DNA of 64,000 nucleotides from Akkermansia muciniphila. Lineage in GTDB: Bacteria > Verrucomicrobiota > Verrucomicrobiia > Verrucomicrobiales > Akkermansiaceae. The position numbers were made by a program, and so were the translations under genes. Positions 53,429 through 61,079 of the stretch are shown piece by piece. Within the stretch, counting starts at the first letter, position 1, and the number at the start of each line of letters is the position of its first letter. The notes beneath the pieces are model-generated. The model was not told the origin of the DNA. It did no database searches and saw only the letters and a program-made list of their open reading frames with translations. The stretch is from assembly GCA_947624785.1 (NCBI GenBank), contig CANQLV010000008.1:124001-188000 (forward strand). The letters are read 5' to 3'.

Positions 53429-54007
53429 ATGACTTCCCTTACTTTCCTGCGCCGCGCACTCCCCGTTCTGGCCGCCTTCCTGATGGCCTCCTGCGGCGAC
53501 CCCACCGTCTCCTACTGGAAAAAGGCGGCGGACATCAACACGGAATACTCGGAAAAAAGCGACGCGCTGGTACAGCGCCTCCTGAAGCTGAAAAAGAACC
53601 CCACCCTTCCCGGCCTGGCGGAAAGCAGCAGGGACGCGGCGGACCTGCTGCGGGAGCGGGACGAAGAACTGGCGGACCTGGACACGAAAGACGTGGATCC
53701 CGCCGTGGCGGCCTATGTGGAAGAAGACCGCAAGCTCTTTGCCAGAGGGCGGGAACTGGCGGAACACTACCAGCAGTACTTTGAAAAATACCTCAAGGGA
53801 GGTCCGGAATTCACGCCGGACCCGTCCCGGGCCGTTTCTCACATAGGCCGCGGGCGGCAGGAAATACGCAAAATCCTGGCTGAAGCCCGGAAACTGGAAG
53901 AACGGGCGGAAGCCCTGAGGAAAGAAAAATCAGCCGCGTTTGAGGAGGAACTTCCTCCGCTGCACTTCCGCCTTCCGGACATGAAGCAGCTGCTGTCCAA
54001 CCGTTAA
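53429..54007 (+). CDS. Lipoprotein
   Basis: The 192-residue product begins MTSLTFLRRALPVLAAFLMASCGDP, a signal peptide with lipobox (LMASC). The mature part is helical and charged, with about 30% Glu, Lys and Arg, and a likely coiled coil (SSRDAADLLRERDEELADLD). No enzyme motif is visible. It follows the Ser/Thr kinase by 85 bp with its own promoter, so it may or may not be a partner. Confidence 0.7.
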   Translation: MTSLTFLRRALPVLAAFLMASCGDPTVSYWKKAADINTEYSEKSDALVQRLLKLKKNPTLPGLAESSRDAADLLRERDEELADLDTKDVDPAVAAYVEEDRKLFARGRELAEHYQQYFEKYLKGGPEFTPDPSRAVSHIGRGRQEIRKILAEARKLEERAEALRKEKSAAFEEELPPLHFRLPDMKQLLSNR

Positions 54008-54091
54008 AAACCGCCATAAACCATCTTTCCGGCTCCGGCTTTGCACGGGAGGGCCTCCGTATCCCTCCCCCTTTTCGTTCATCAGTCATCC

Positions 54092-54922
54092 ATGAAGCTT
54101 CTTCCGGTCCTTTTCCTCCTGCTCATTCCCGCCCTTTCAAGGGGGGAGCAGCATGAAATATTCTGCAGAAAGGCCATCAAGCTTCAACTAACCAGCTTCT
54201 TTCCGAAATACCGTTATTTCCTATTCACCGGCAGTTACACTTCCCCCCGCGCCGTACTCTCTGCAGCTGCCAGTCCAACAGAATTGAGCATCAGAAGCGG
54301 AAATGGAATTTTTCTGAAAGACACGTCCATCAGTATTTCCCATCATTCCTATGAACAGGAAACAGGCAAAGGCACATTCTCCCTGGGCCTTCTGGTCAAG
54401 GACCGCCCCTTCCCCCAAGACGGAAGAATCCAGATCAAGGGAAAGGTGCCGGTGAAATGCGCGCGGCTGTCCACTCTGCCAGAAACGGAAATCGATCTCC
54501 GTCCGAACGCCGCGTATTCCATCCCTCTCTGCATCTCCCCCTTCCTTGAGGAAGGGACGGACGTAGCCAATCTGGAAAAATGCCCGCATCTGGACATAAG
54601 GGTGAATCCGTATACGGAAACCAACGCATGGAGCATCGGGCTCACTTATCCTGTGGGCTTCCCCTATGCCGGCATGGTATTCCTTGACCGGGAGGGACAC
54701 AGGATCCCCGTGAAAACAGAAATGGCGCGATGCCGTTCGGGGCCGATCGAATTCCACCCGTTCACCTGCACTTTCCCGGAAAAACATGATCGCGTCCGCC
54801 TTCTCATTCACTACGCGGAAAAGCAGGAAACCGGGAACTTGCCCATCACCGCCGCCGTCTCCCGGAAAGACGCCTTGAAAGCGATGCCGCCCCATCCGGA
54901 AGGTGGCCGGATTACCGGGTAG
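54092..54922 (+). CDS. Secreted hypothetical protein
   Basis: The 276-residue product starts MKLLPVLFLLLIPALSRGEQ, a cleavable signal peptide. The rest is beta-rich, with many prolines and a few Cys (FCRKAIKLQ, KVPVKCARL, LEKCPHLD, MARCRSGP). An even number of cysteines suggests disulfides outside the cytoplasm. No family was recognised. I start at ATG 54092 because the longer frame from 54041 lacks signal-like composition. Confidence 0.65.
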   Translation: MKLLPVLFLLLIPALSRGEQHEIFCRKAIKLQLTSFFPKYRYFLFTGSYTSPRAVLSAAASPTELSIRSGNGIFLKDTSISISHHSYEQETGKGTFSLGLLVKDRPFPQDGRIQIKGKVPVKCARLSTLPETEIDLRPNAAYSIPLCISPFLEEGTDVANLEKCPHLDIRVNPYTETNAWSIGLTYPVGFPYAGMVFLDREGHRIPVKTEMARCRSGPIEFHPFTCTFPEKHDRVRLLIHYAEKQETGNLPITAAVSRKDALKAMPPHPEGGRITG

Positions 54923-54960
54923 CCTTCCGCAGAAACGGCGCATCTTTTCCAAAAACGAGA

Positions 54961-54989
54961 TTGACACCCGCGGTTCTTTCCCCTAGTAT
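54961..54989 (+). promoter_or_regulatory. tRNA promoter
   Basis: A perfect TTGACA (54961-54966), a 17-bp spacer and TAGTAT (54984-54989) precede the tRNA-Cys gene by 17 bp. It probably drives both tRNAs. Confidence 0.75.
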
Positions 54990-55006
54990 CCGCGCACAAC
55001 ATCAGC

Positions 55007-55081
55007 GGCGGGGTAGCCAAGTGGTAAGGCGACGGTCTGCAAAATCGTTATTCGCGGGTTCGATTCCCGCTCCCGCCTCCA
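55007..55081 (+). tRNA. tRNA-Cys (GCA)
   Basis: The 75-nt gene folds as a class-I tRNA with encoded CCA. The acceptor stem GGCGGGG pairs with TCCCGCC; the anticodon loop ctgcaaa gives GCA; the T arm is gcgggttcgattcccgc. The discriminator is U, usual for tRNA-Cys. Confidence 0.93.
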
Positions 55082-55104
55082 AGATGTTGCAAAAACCGGT
55101 TCAA

Positions 55105-55180
55105 GTCGCGTTCGTCTAGCGGTCTAGGACTCCCGCCTTTCACGCGGGCAACACGGGTTCGAGTCCCGTACGCGATGCCA
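55105..55180 (+). tRNA. tRNA-Glu (TTC)
   Basis: The 76-nt gene has anticodon loop ctttcac (TTC), a T arm acgggttcgagtcccgt and encoded CCA. The acceptor starts GTCGCGT and pairs with ACGCGAT; the first pair is a G-U. Confidence 0.92.
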
Positions 55181-55282
55181 GTTTTTTCTTTTCCCTTCCG
55201 TCTTGAACCGGAATCTTTTTTACGCCATCCCCCCGGTATGTTTCTGGATTTTTCCACCCGTTGTGGTATGGTTACTTCCGCC

Positions 55283-55495
55283 ATGGCAGCCCAGAACGAA
55301 ATTATGCTGAACGGAGCCCCGTATGGACTGGCGGAACCCTGTTCCGTTTCCCGGCTTCTGGAACTCTTGAACATGAACGGCAAACCCGTCGTCGTGGAGC
55401 ACAACGGCTCCGCGCTCCTGCCGCAGGATTTTTCCCGGGTTACGGTTTCTCCCGGAGACCGGGTGGAAATCGTCTCCATCGTCGCCGGCGGCTAG
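55283..55495 (+). CDS. thiS: Sulfur carrier protein ThiS
   Basis: The 70-residue protein is a ubiquitin-like sulfur carrier for thiamine thiazole synthesis, ending SIVAGG with the essential terminal Gly-Gly. The beta-grasp core shows IMLNGAPYGL and VVVEHNGSALLPQDFSRV. I chose ATG 55283 because an in-frame ATG at 55268 overlaps a likely -10 box; both are in frame. No other thiamine genes are in the window. It starts 43 bp before mutL. Confidence 0.9.
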   Translation: MAAQNEIMLNGAPYGLAEPCSVSRLLELLNMNGKPVVVEHNGSALLPQDFSRVTVSPGDRVEIVSIVAGG

Positions 55496-55537
55496 GCTCC
55501 CTTTTTCCGTTACTTCCCTTCCCAATCCGTCACCGCC

Positions 55538-57445
55538 ATGCCCTCCATCCACGTCATGTCCCCCACTCTTGCCAGCCAGGTGGCGGCGGGCGAGGTGGTG
55601 GAACGCCCCGCCTCCGTCGTGAAGGAACTGGTGGAAAACAGCCTGGACGCCGGGGCCAGATCCGTGCGGGTGGAAATACGCCGCGGAGGCGTGGGCCTGA
55701 TCAAGGTGACGGACGACGGCTGCGGCATGTCCCGGGAAGACGCGTGCCTGTGCGCCAAGCGGCACGCCACCAGCAAGCTTTCCTCCCTGGAGGACCTGTT
55801 TGAAATCACGCACCTGGGCTTCCGCGGGGAGGCCATTCCCAGCATTGCCAGCGTCTCCCGCTTCAAGCTCTGCACCAGGCAGCAGCAGGCGCTGGAGGGC
55901 TGGGAAGTACGCATCGAAGGAGGCATGGAGCATGAGCCGAGAAGTTCCGGCGTCTCCCCCGGCACCGCCATTGAGGTCTCCGACCTGTTTTACAATACTC
56001 CGGCACGCCGCAAGTTCCTGAAATCCGCGGAGACGGAGGCCTCCCATGTGGAGCACCAGATACGCCTGCATGCCCTGGCCTATCCCCAGGTGCGCTTTAC
56101 CTACAAGCGGGATGACCAGCTCGTCTTCGACCTTCCGGCCACGGCGGACCTGCGCGTCCGCATCTCCGCGCTGACGGATGCGGCTACGGCGGCAGCCCTG
56201 ATTCCGATAGAAACGACCATCGGGCCCGGCATTTCCGTCACGGGCTTCCTGCTCCCGCTTTCCGAGGCCAGGCGCACCAGAAAGGGGCAGTACGTCTTCA
56301 TGAACACCCGCCCCGTGGAGGACCAGCTCATCAACCGGGCCATCCGGGACGGCTACGGCGGTTTTCCCACCGGGCTGCATCCGGCGCTCTTCCTGTACAT
56401 GGAGGTGGAGCCCGCGCTGGTGGACGTCAACGTGCACCCCGCCAAGAAGGAAGTGAGGTTCCGCCGGTCCGCGGATGTGGTGAATACCATTGTGGAGGCG
56501 ATTGCCAACACCCTCCAAAAACACGCCCGGCAGGAAATTCACGCTCCCGCCGCCGTGCCGGAGACGGACGGCGGCCCTCCGGAACCGCTTTCCGCCGCGC
56601 CGCGTGGGGAAACACCCTCCCGGGCGGACAATTCCCAGGCCTTTCCTCCGGCAAAACCCCGCACGGCCCCCGCTCCTTCCTCCAACCTCCCTTCCCTTTC
56701 TTCCCCCGTCCCCAGCAGGCAATCACGGGAGACTGTTCCTCTTCCCCCCCTGCGTCCCATTCCCCTGAAGCAGGTTCCCGCCACCCAGGGGAAGCTGGAT
56801 TTCCAGCATCAGGCGGAGGGCGGCACCGCAAGGGACGCCTGCGGAAAGGCAGTTCCGGAGAGGGACGCCTCCGCCGGATTCACCTATCTGGGAACCCTCC
56901 GCCAACAATTCGCCCTGTTTGAAACGCCGGAGGGCCTGGTGCTGATGCATCCCAGGGCCGCGCGGGAACGCATCATCTTTGAACGGCTGCGGGCGCACCG
57001 GGAAGCGCCCATGCCGTCCCAGCAGCTTCTGGACCCGGTGATGCTGGACCTGGACCCGCGGGATTTTGCCGTTATCCAGCAGTTCGCACCCCACTTTGAC
57101 CAGGCCGGAATGACCGTCACGCCCTTCGGCCAGAACACGATCAGGATAGAATCCCTGCCCGCCCTGCTGGAACTGGAGAACGCCCGCGCCTTCCTGCTGG
57201 AGCTGGTGGACCGCCTCACCCAGTCCGAATTCAGCCGGAACGCCAAACGCATGGCTTATGAGACCTTCATCGGGGAAATCGCCAGGAAATCCGCGTGGAA
57301 GGAACGTATTTCCCCGCACCGCGCCCCGGCCATCCTGAAAGAACTGCTGGCCTGCGAAGTGCCGTACTGCACCCCGGGCGGCAAGCCCACGCTGGTGAAT
57401 TATTCCATTCCGGAGATCAAACGCAAATTCGGCATCCAGGCGTAA
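55538..57445 (+). CDS. mutL: DNA mismatch repair protein MutL
   Basis: The 635-residue protein couples mismatch recognition by MutS to strand removal. The GHKL ATPase domain has IAAGEVVERPASVVKELVEN (here VAAGEVVERPAS), DDGCGMSRED and GFRGEAIPSIASV. A long Pro/Ala linker (about 320-450) joins the C-terminal dimer domain. In this domain the DQHAxxExxxE endonuclease motif is replaced by MHPRAARERIIFERL at about residue 469, so the metal-binding site is probably lost. Full length for the family. It follows thiS. Confidence 0.93.
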   Translation: MPSIHVMSPTLASQVAAGEVVERPASVVKELVENSLDAGARSVRVEIRRGGVGLIKVTDDGCGMSREDACLCAKRHATSKLSSLEDLFEITHLGFRGEAIPSIASVSRFKLCTRQQQALEGWEVRIEGGMEHEPRSSGVSPGTAIEVSDLFYNTPARRKFLKSAETEASHVEHQIRLHALAYPQVRFTYKRDDQLVFDLPATADLRVRISALTDAATAAALIPIETTIGPGISVTGFLLPLSEARRTRKGQYVFMNTRPVEDQLINRAIRDGYGGFPTGLHPALFLYMEVEPALVDVNVHPAKKEVRFRRSADVVNTIVEAIANTLQKHARQEIHAPAAVPETDGGPPEPLSAAPRGETPSRADNSQAFPPAKPRTAPAPSSNLPSLSSPVPSRQSRETVPLPPLRPIPLKQVPATQGKLDFQHQAEGGTARDACGKAVPERDASAGFTYLGTLRQQFALFETPEGLVLMHPRAARERIIFERLRAHREAPMPSQQLLDPVMLDLDPRDFAVIQQFAPHFDQAGMTVTPFGQNTIRIESLPALLELENARAFLLELVDRLTQSEFSRNAKRMAYETFIGEIARKSAWKERISPHRAPAILKELLACEVPYCTPGGKPTLVNYSIPEIKRKFGIQA

Positions 57446-57873
57446 CGGGCCGGGAAAGCGGAAGGCCGGATACCTAGTCTTTCAGCTCCACATTTGAAAC
57501 GGAAGGCCGCGCAGAAGAGCAGCAGGCCTTTGCCGCAGCCGAAAGGAAACCGGGAGCCAGCGAAGGAATGTTCAAGAGAATGAAGGAATACGGTTTTTGA
57601 AAGTGCGGCTTTTGTCCGTGCATTCATTCAGAAGCCTGCGGTTCTCCCTGAAAGCTTTCTTCTCAAAACAGGGGGTACATGCCATCCTTCCATGAAAGCC
57701 GTTTTTCACTCATTCCTTTTATCTCCCTTTCTTCCCCCTTTTCCGGCCCATCCGGCTTTAACGCACGGACCGCCGAATCCATTCCCTCCTGTATGGAAGC
57801 TTGCTCTTGGCAAGGGGGGGGGCCCGTGTTTATAATGTTATCTTCCCTGCCGTCATCCAGCCCGTTCCCAGCC
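57446..57873. other. Intergenic region after mutL
   Basis: The 428-bp gap holds the promoter for the next gene (57807-57836). Upstream of that no protein-like frame, hairpin with U-tract or RNA gene is visible. Confidence 0.5.
57807..57836 (+). promoter_or_regulatory. Promoter of the O-antigen-ligase-like gene
   Basis: TTGGCA (57807-57812) and a perfect TATAAT (57831-57836) are 18 bp apart. A G-rich tract fills the spacer. An in-frame ATG lies within the -10 box, so translation should start at 57874. Confidence 0.65.
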
Positions 57874-59886
57874 ATGCCAGACCCCGCCCCCAGCAAGCCT
57901 TCCGCACCACGCATTGCTGAAACCGCCGCCGGAAAAGCCCTGATGGCCCTGCTGGCCCTTTTTTACACTTTCCTGGCGACAACGGCGGCAGGAGGGGAAT
58001 GGCACACCCTTTTTCTTCCCGCCTGCCTTCTGGCGGCGTCCCTTCTGCTGTTTTGCTTCTGCATCCTCCGGGGGTACAAGATTCCCAGCCCCGGACTGCC
58101 GGGATGGCTGGCGCTGGGGCTGGGAGGCGGCTATTTCCTCCTGCGGGCGTGGTTTTCACCCTGGTTTTACTATGAGGGAGTGGCGGACCTGGGCCTCATC
58201 GTCACGGCCATGGCCATGTTCATGGCGGGGGCGTATGCCGGAGCCGGGAACGGGGAAAGGAGCGTTCTTCCCGTGCTGGCGGCGGCGCTGGGATTGCTGA
58301 ACGCCCTGCTGTGGGGGTACCAGAACATAACGGGGACGGAGGCCTCCTGGTTCAGGCCGGATTATTCCCTGTTCGGAACGGAGCTGCGCAACATCGGGCT
58401 GTTCGGGTACAAGAATTTTTCCGCTCATTTCCTGTCCGTCACGGGATTTTTCCTCTGCGCGTACAGCATGGCTTCCGCCAGGAAATGGGGTATCAGCCTG
58501 TTCACGGGTCTGGCGCTCGTTCTCATTTCCTTCACCTGCAGTTCCCGCGCCGCCTTTCCGAATGCGCTGGCTGGCGTCACCCTGTGCTTTTTCATTTATA
58601 CCTCCAGCGTTTTCCGCAATAACAGGAAATTTTATACGGCGGCCATCCTGTTCATCCTGCTTCTCTTCCTGGGAGCGGCTTACGCCGTGCTGGACCTGGC
58701 CAACGGAGCCGGAAAGCTGGCCTCACTGCTGGATACGTTCTCCTTCGGGAGCCGTCTGGACCTGTCCAGACTGGCGTGGGCGCTGGCGGACCAGGCCCCA
58801 TGGTTCGGCCACGGCAGCCGGATGTTCACCAACCTTTCCACGGAATTTTTTGCCGGGGCCAGCCTCCCCAATTTCGCCCACCATGAGTACGCGCAGGCCG
58901 CCTGCGACTACGGCTATGCCGGGCTGGGGCTGATGCTGGCCCTGCTGGCCCTGTTCCTCGTTTCCGGCTTCCGGAGCGTGCTCCAGCTGGGGGGGGAGCG
59001 CCAGCGCGCCAATCCCCTGGGGCCGGCGGCCTTCTGCGTGCTGTGCATCGCCGCCTTCCATGCCTATGGGGAGTTCATCTGGCACAATCCGGCATTGCTG
59101 GGCGCCAGCGCCCTGTGCTGCGGCATTACCTGCACCGCCTCCCTTTCCCGGGTGAAGGCCTCCCGGCGCGCCGGACGCTGGTTCCAGGCCTCCGCCGCGC
59201 TGCTGCTGGCGGCGCTGGCCCTGTGCTACGCGTTCCGGGCTTTCCCGGTCTGGAAGGCCTCCCTCCGGGCCGTTCCGGTTTCCTCCAACGAACGGCTTCC
59301 CATGCTGGAAGAGGCCGCTTCCAGCAGCCTGGACCCGGACCTGGTGCGGCGCAGCATCCTGCATGCCGTGGGCAGTCCTGCCGCTCCAGACGAGGCGCGG
59401 CTCAGGGAACTGGAACGGCAGGAGGAAGAGGCGGAATTGCGGAGTCCCGGCAATCACGGCCTGGCAGCGGCCAAAAGCCTGCTTTACATCCGCCAGGGGC
59501 GCCTTGCGGAGGCGGAGAGGCTGCTGCGCCCCTATGTGGAGAGTCCCGGCAGGTTTGACGACCGCATGTTCGCCTGGACCACCATTTACAGTAATATGCT
59601 GTATTCCTGGAGCGCGGCCATTGCGGCCCAGTCTCCGGGGCAGGCCCTGTCCATGGCGCTGACGGCCCAGCGCCTGATGTCCGCCCAGACGGATCAATGG
59701 CTGTTTCACGGCTCTCTGAATCCCCAGGTCAGGAAGGAACACGACCTGCGCCTCAGAGAGCTCAAGATGCTGATCCTGACGCTGCAATACCGCGGAGCCG
59801 TACCCGATGCCTCCTGGCGCGGAAGCAGGGGGTCCGGATATTTTCAGGCCAACCCCGTTCCCGCGTTTTCTAAAATGAAGTTCTGA
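57874..59886 (+). CDS. O-antigen ligase-like polytopic membrane protein
   Basis: The 670-residue protein has 10-12 membrane helices in the first two-thirds, and the Wzy/O-antigen ligase pattern in the loop region (about residues 290-350: FGHGSRMFTNLSTEFFAGA, then HHEYAQAACDYGYAGLGL). The last 200 residues are helical repeats of TPR type. These enzymes join O-antigen or other glycans at the periplasmic face. No other polysaccharide genes are adjacent. I start at ATG 57874 because of the promoter; a longer frame from 57679 has poor composition. Confidence 0.75.
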   Translation: MPDPAPSKPSAPRIAETAAGKALMALLALFYTFLATTAAGGEWHTLFLPACLLAASLLLFCFCILRGYKIPSPGLPGWLALGLGGGYFLLRAWFSPWFYYEGVADLGLIVTAMAMFMAGAYAGAGNGERSVLPVLAAALGLLNALLWGYQNITGTEASWFRPDYSLFGTELRNIGLFGYKNFSAHFLSVTGFFLCAYSMASARKWGISLFTGLALVLISFTCSSRAAFPNALAGVTLCFFIYTSSVFRNNRKFYTAAILFILLLFLGAAYAVLDLANGAGKLASLLDTFSFGSRLDLSRLAWALADQAPWFGHGSRMFTNLSTEFFAGASLPNFAHHEYAQAACDYGYAGLGLMLALLALFLVSGFRSVLQLGGERQRANPLGPAAFCVLCIAAFHAYGEFIWHNPALLGASALCCGITCTASLSRVKASRRAGRWFQASAALLLAALALCYAFRAFPVWKASLRAVPVSSNERLPMLEEAASSSLDPDLVRRSILHAVGSPAAPDEARLRELERQEEEAELRSPGNHGLAAAKSLLYIRQGRLAEAERLLRPYVESPGRFDDRMFAWTTIYSNMLYSWSAAIAAQSPGQALSMALTAQRLMSAQTDQWLFHGSLNPQVRKEHDLRLRELKMLILTLQYRGAVPDASWRGSRGSGYFQANPVPAFSKMKF

Positions 59887-59897
59887 TAAAAGGAAAT

Positions 59898-60599
59898 ATG
59901 AAATACTTGAATCAAGAAATAGAAAACGAATTAAGAAACCGGGGAGCGGAACTGATACGTTTTGTCAGCATATCCCATTTAGACGAAAAGCAAAACAGGC
60001 AACTCCCGAACGCCATTGTCTTTGTACTCCCGCTGACCGCAGAGTATGTCAGGACGGTATTTGATACTCCCGATTACGTACAAGCGCGGATAGATAACAA
60101 TTACGATTTCGATGATGATGAATTTTCACAAACTGAACATAAGGCGGGGGAAATAGCAGACGATTTAGCCAGGTTCATTGCCGGAAAGGGTTACAAAGCC
60201 GTATCGCAATCCGATACGGGGCTGGTGGCTGATGACGTATTCAATGATGAAACCAAAGAGTCAGTATTACCTCATAAAACAGTCGCGCTACTTGGCGGAT
60301 TAGGGTGGATTGGGAAAAACAATCTGTTAATTACTCCCGAATATGGCGCAGCACAATGTCTCGGTACGGTTTTAACTGATGCTCCACTGGAAACGGTATT
60401 ACATGAACCTCCATTTCCAAAGTGCGGAAGGTGCAGCGCTTGTGTCAATATCTGCGAGAGAAAAGTTCTTAAAGGTAAAATTTGGAGCATCTCTGTTTCA
60501 AGAGATGAGATCGTTAACATATATGGATGCAGCACCTGCCTGAAATGCCTTGTGCATTGTTCCAGAACACAAATATATAAAAAGAGGAATATTAAATAA
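59898..60599 (+). CDS. QueG-like double 4Fe-4S protein
   Basis: The 233-residue protein resembles epoxyqueuosine reductase-related proteins of anaerobes. The core has LLGGLGWIGKNNLLITPEYG, then a ferredoxin-type double cluster motif: CGRCSACVNIC and CSTCLKCLVHC. It lacks the N-terminal cobalamin domain of canonical QueG, which is about 380 residues. The composition is much more AT-rich than flanking genes, suggesting transfer from a low-GC donor. It starts 11 bp after the O-antigen-ligase-like gene. It may reduce a small molecule or tRNA modification. Confidence 0.75.
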   Translation: MKYLNQEIENELRNRGAELIRFVSISHLDEKQNRQLPNAIVFVLPLTAEYVRTVFDTPDYVQARIDNNYDFDDDEFSQTEHKAGEIADDLARFIAGKGYKAVSQSDTGLVADDVFNDETKESVLPHKTVALLGGLGWIGKNNLLITPEYGAAQCLGTVLTDAPLETVLHEPPFPKCGRCSACVNICERKVLKGKIWSISVSRDEIVNIYGCSTCLKCLVHCSRTQIYKKRNIK

Positions 60600-61079
60600 A
60601 GAGTTTCAGGATTTATGCCGGTGAACTATTCCTGAAATGAAACAGGCGACTGGATAATCATGTGAATCAAGCAATTATCCCGCGCGGAGCGCCAGTTTAT
60701 TTCCCTTGAATTCCCCGGACAGTTTCTGACGAAGAAGGGAAACCCGCGCCCTTCATTCATTTAGCCCATGCTTTGGAGCAGGCCTTCAATGTTACTTCCG
60801 GTCCAGCAGCTTATTTCCCCAGGGTAATTTTATAAAATTTATGTATTCATCGGATTTTCAATCCGTTGTCAACAATAATTCATTTAAGGCAAGATTTTTT
60901 AAGCCTTATCCGGTACGCTTATTCACTTTTTCCGGACAGGAGGAAGAGTAGAATGAAAGAGGAATAAACACTTGGTTTCAAGTTCATAACGCTGCCTCTG
61001 CGGATTGAAAATCCTCCAGGATCCGGGAAGTTTTGCGGACACAGCCGCAAAACCCAATCCAAGAATAAATTCCAAATCA
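60600..61079. other. Intergenic region before the Pmp-like autotransporter
   Basis: The 480-bp gap begins AT-rich and contains TTGAATT-type and ttcccttgaa sequences but no convincing promoter. The stretch 60835-60900 (tttataaaatttatgtattca) is the most AT-rich and is a likely promoter area for the gene at 61080. No gene or RNA is seen. Confidence 0.4.
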
